NCBI GenBank assembly: GCA_917880885.1
Contig: OU862915.1
Span: forward strand, 41,934,176-41,998,175
Direction of reading: 5' to 3'
DNA length: 64,000 bases
DNA from: Limnephilus marmoratus
Taxonomy: Eukaryota > Arthropoda > Insecta > Trichoptera > Limnephilidae
Position numbers and translations under genes: made by a program. Under the pieces are notes generated by a model. That model saw only the letters and a program-made list of their open reading frames with translations, was not told the origin of the DNA and did no database searches. Of this stretch, positions 61,373 to 64,000 are shown one piece after another. Numbering within the stretch: the stretch's first letter is position 1; the number at the start of each line of letters is the position of its first letter.

Positions 61373-62108
61373 TGTTATGGTACGCCCTAAACGACAGAAT
61401 TCGAGTCCATAAGAACACCGCCGCAGACAGCAACACCCCGCTCCCCCCTGTTTCCTGTTACCTACTTCCTCTCCCCTCTGCATTCCCGGGCAGTCGAGAA
61501 TTGCAAGCCGTCTCGGGAACACGTTACGCTCCTCGGATCGAACACCGAGTTCGCGGCTAATTTCTGTCGATCAATTTGAACGCAATTACATCCGCGATGT
61601 TAATTGAAGTACATACGGGTTTTAGCGCTGGTATTCTGCCATGCCTGTGTGAACTTCGGGTCCTGTCCTAGACTCGGGAAGTGCCCCTGCTGAACCCGGA
61701 AGGCGTAGATCCCCGAACATCATGTAAGCTGTACAATTATTCCCTCTTCTGTTTGTGTCCTATAACGATAGACTGTAAACCCTCGCGAAAAGCTATCACT
61801 CAGAGAGTTTCGTTTCAGAGATCACGAGGTATAAACACGATAGCTAGGTTTGTGTAATATGCATTTCTTGTATTGAATTGTACTGTAATAACCTATGTAC
61901 TGTGTTTTGAATTTGCAATACATGAATCTATTTAACTCAATCCTGTTGTTAATCTGCCTCGACAGGAGCATTTCCTAGAGTGTATTTCCCGGACGACCGT
62001 GGGGGAGAGAGAGAGTTCCGAAGCATTCGTGCGACCTGCCCCTGGAATAGAGGGTACTTTTGTCTCTGCTGTGAGCTGGCCTGGGACATGTTAGGGCCCA
62101 TCATAACA
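61373..62108 (+). repeat. gypsy-type 3' LTR
   Basis: 736 bp, about 99.6% identical by eye to the 5' LTR. Confidence 0.92.
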
Positions 62109-62830
62109 ATATAATATCGCAATCTGACTAGAATAAAAGAAAGAACAACTTTCATGAGGACACAATGACCTATCTGTTAGTAATAGATGTAGCACAGCAT
62201 GACTAAATGGATTGTGATGTTTTATGACACTTCGTGGGCCGAGTGGTTTTAAAAGGAAGGTAAAGTTTTCAATATTTAACACCAAAGCTTTACATTTAGA
62301 GGTTTATTATAGTTTTGCGTAAGTAAATGTTGTCCAAAGGAAACTTCACGGAGGTCTGACTTTTCAATTCATTTATTGCGTTAATTGACCAGTTAGAAGC
62401 CAAGTTTACAAATGCGTGTGGTTCTCACCCCTCACCCAGGCGTCATGTGTCCAATTTCTAGCTTATTCCTCCATCATTGCACTGGCAACATCTTCCGCTA
62501 ATAGAAGGTAGTAGGAGTATTTCACTTTGTCACATTATTCGTAATCAGCGAATCTTAACCATTATTTTTTAAAAGTAAAAAATAAAACTTTTTTTGAAAG
62601 GAATTTTTTTTTATGAAAAATTAATACATCAATATTAAATTGATATATTCATTTTCTTCTTCGTCTGCTAAAAATTAAAAAAAAAGGATTTACAAAAATC
62701 CAAGGATTCACACTTGTGGCACAATAAATCCATTTTTAGGTGAAACTTCTTTAGCCCGTTAGCGATTTGAAATTCGGTTGAAACCGAAATGCGTCACAAA
62801 AAATATTATTTGACGGCTCTCGGTCCTAAT
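62109..62830. other. no gene recognised
   Basis: AT-rich flank of the gypsy-type element; nothing recognised. Confidence 0.4.
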
Positions 62831-63023
62831 ACAGGGTGTCCGGGGGTACAGTTCATTAACATGCACTTTACCCTTGGACACGCTGTATAATGCGGTAAAT
62901 TGACGACTATGCACGAATTGCACGGACCTCAAATGCACAAATGATTCTACATGCACTTTACCCTTGGACACGCTGTATAATGCGGTAAATTGACGACTAT
63001 GCACGAATTGCACGGACCTCAAA
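62831..63023. repeat. 90-bp tandem duplication beginning in a possible 60-bp transposon relic
   Basis: Units 62859-62948 and 62949-63023 are the same over at least 75 bp (ACATGCACTTTACCCTTGGA to GCACGGACCTCAAAT). Before the first, TACAGGGTGTCCGGGGG (62831) and CCCTTGGACACGCTGTATA (to about 62891) are near inverted repeats, like the ends of a mariner-type element with almost everything between deleted. Confidence 0.6.
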
Positions 63024-63100
63024 TAGCGCCGTAGTATGAAGCGCCCGACTCTCAGCGCCCAAAGAGACATCCAGCGAACAGAGGTTCGAAACCTACCAAA
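63024..63100 (+). mobile_element. possible tRNA-related SINE head
   Basis: AGCGCCGTAGTATGAAG, then GAACAGAGGTTCGAAACCTA with a good B box (GGTTCGAAACC), followed by A-rich sequence. The A box is weak. A single copy in this window. Confidence 0.3.
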
Positions 63101-63683
63101 CTCAAAATAAATAAAAAATAAAAAATATTTTTGTAAAATCAATCTTCGAACCACTTTAAAATAAACAGGCAAAAGAAAAGAAAGCGACATCTAGCGACTT
63201 TCCAGTTTCACTTCTACTACGTGCGAATTGCACACTCTAATTTTTTATTAGATGTAAGTTGACATGATAGTGCAATAAATTATGAACACCCGTCTTCCCC
63301 GATTGAGAATCTGACGAATGGGACTATTCGGCTACAAATCAGTTGAAATTCAAGTAATCGGTGGAGAGTAGTGAGAAATGTCAAGTTCGACCTCGGCCAT
63401 AATATGTCTAGATCATTTTCTTGTAATGTACTTGTTACGCCCATTTTGAGATAAGCCCTTGTAAAATAATTAATTAACCTTTTTTCAGTACACTACATTT
63501 GCCAACCTTTTCGTGACTATATTGCCTTCCATTTAATTGCATAACGGTACAATTAACAACTGAGCTGCAATAAATTATTACGACCAAATTAAGTTTTTCC
63601 AGCCCAAGTCCTTTCAGTGGCGTCGGTTTCCTTACGAAATTGAAATAAATAATATTATTCGCCTTCGTCTCTTCCCTACTTCT
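63101..63683. other. no gene recognised
   Basis: The minus frame 63190-62759 spans the 90-bp duplication and the tRNA-like head and has no known motif. Confidence 0.4.
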
Positions 63684-64000
63684 TTAAGGGCCTGCAACCC
63701 GGATTTGTACCGATTTATTACATATTTCCCTTAAACACGGTAAGTTTTAAAGCTCTTAAAAAAATATATGTTATTCTTGAAGATAATATCTAGACTTTGC
63801 CCGCGCCGAAACGCAAATTATATAAAATTCCCTCGATAGAAAAAAATTGCAAAGTATGCTCCAAAAATTATTATTAACACGTTTGTTTCAGTTATTTTAC
63901 AAGTTATATGTATGAAAAAATTCACAGTGTTTCTTTAAATGCTGTTTAAGATAATGCCCGCGAGATTTTCGCTCTATTTTAAACGAGTCGTGTTTTATTA
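63684..64000 (+). mobile_element. TTAA element family 2, copy 3, cut by the window end
   Basis: It starts TTAAGGGCCTGCAACCCGG and matches 23825-24259 very closely to the last base of the window (about 317 bp), closer than either does to 34534-34934. Confidence 0.75.

Larger units (their letters stand above)
50795..62108 (+). mobile_element. complete gypsy-type LTR retrotransposon, 11.3 kb
   Basis: The LTRs at 50795-51529 and 61373-62108 (735 and 736 bp, TGTTATGG...ATAACA) differ by about three changes. ATAT flanks both ends (50791-50794 and 62109-62112), fitting a 4-bp gypsy target duplication. The internal order is a 1.28-kb leader, gag (52813-53949), a -1 frameshift site, pol (to 57167), and a 4.2-kb non-coding-looking region full of short tandem repeats and two antisense frames, then a polypurine tract. 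No env is seen. The size is large for an env-less gypsy element because of the long 3' region. Near-identical LTRs and intact gag and pol indicate recent insertion. Confidence 0.93.

Noticed and set aside
62759..63190. 143-codon minus-strand open frame with an internal repeat
   Set aside because: The repeat is the 90-bp DNA duplication and the rest overlaps a tRNA-like head; no protein motif.

Overview
The window reads as AT-rich, repeat-dense genomic DNA of an animal, most likely an arthropod and probably an insect. The evidence is the mix of mobile elements: a BEL/Pao LTR retrotransposon, a gypsy-type LTR retrotransposon, Jockey/CR1-type LINEs, a mariner/Tc1-like transposase remnant, piggyBac-like TTAA elements, tRNA-derived SINEs and Penelope-like terminal fragments. 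I find no convincing host gene. Every long open frame belongs to a mobile element, and the rest is repeat debris or AT-rich sequence in which I recognise nothing. The species cannot be named from the sequence alone. || Layout. 0-5 kb: degenerate 30-31 bp repeats, three LINE 3' remnants, and a LINE 3' end whose terminal hairpin is shared with a SINE-like family. 5-8.3 kb: Penelope-like fragments, one with a hammerhead-like core, and SINE pieces. 8.3-11.5 kb: a LINE on the minus strand with an intact 954-residue endonuclease/reverse transcriptase. 11.6-16.3 kb: a LINE remnant, nested SINEs between inverted repeat arms, and a piggyBac-like element with another TTAA element inside it. 17.5-22.2 kb: a nearly full-length LINE with broken ORFs, whose ORF1 is split by a 223-bp insertion built as a perfect 78-bp-arm palindrome. 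22.5-42 kb: mostly short non-autonomous elements. These include two TTAA-bounded families with three copies each, a palindrome carrying a hammerhead-like core, and a mariner-like element with a LINE fragment inside. 42.6-49.7 kb: a complete, apparently very young BEL/Pao element on the minus strand, with matching LTRs, a 5-bp target duplication and one 1717-residue ORF. It sits in a diverged direct repeat. 50.8-62.1 kb: a complete, young 11.3-kb gypsy-type element. Its gag and pol are joined by a textbook -1 slippery site, and a 4.2-kb repeat-filled region with no visible env lies before the 3' LTR. 62.1-64 kb: a short tandem duplication and the start of a third copy of a TTAA element. || How the parts relate. 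The two LTR elements and the 954-residue LINE ORF are the only candidates for present activity. The short families look like passengers: the SINE-like family carries the 3' tail of a LINE, the TTAA families look mobilised by a piggyBac-type transposase, and the Penelope-like fragments have no reverse transcriptase in the window. The most interesting signals are the hammerhead-like cores in palindromic or inverted Penelope-like ends, the perfect palindromic retro-insertion centred on a tRNA T-arm, the shared LINE/SINE 3' hairpin, and the frameshift site and repeat-rich 3' region of the gypsy-type element.
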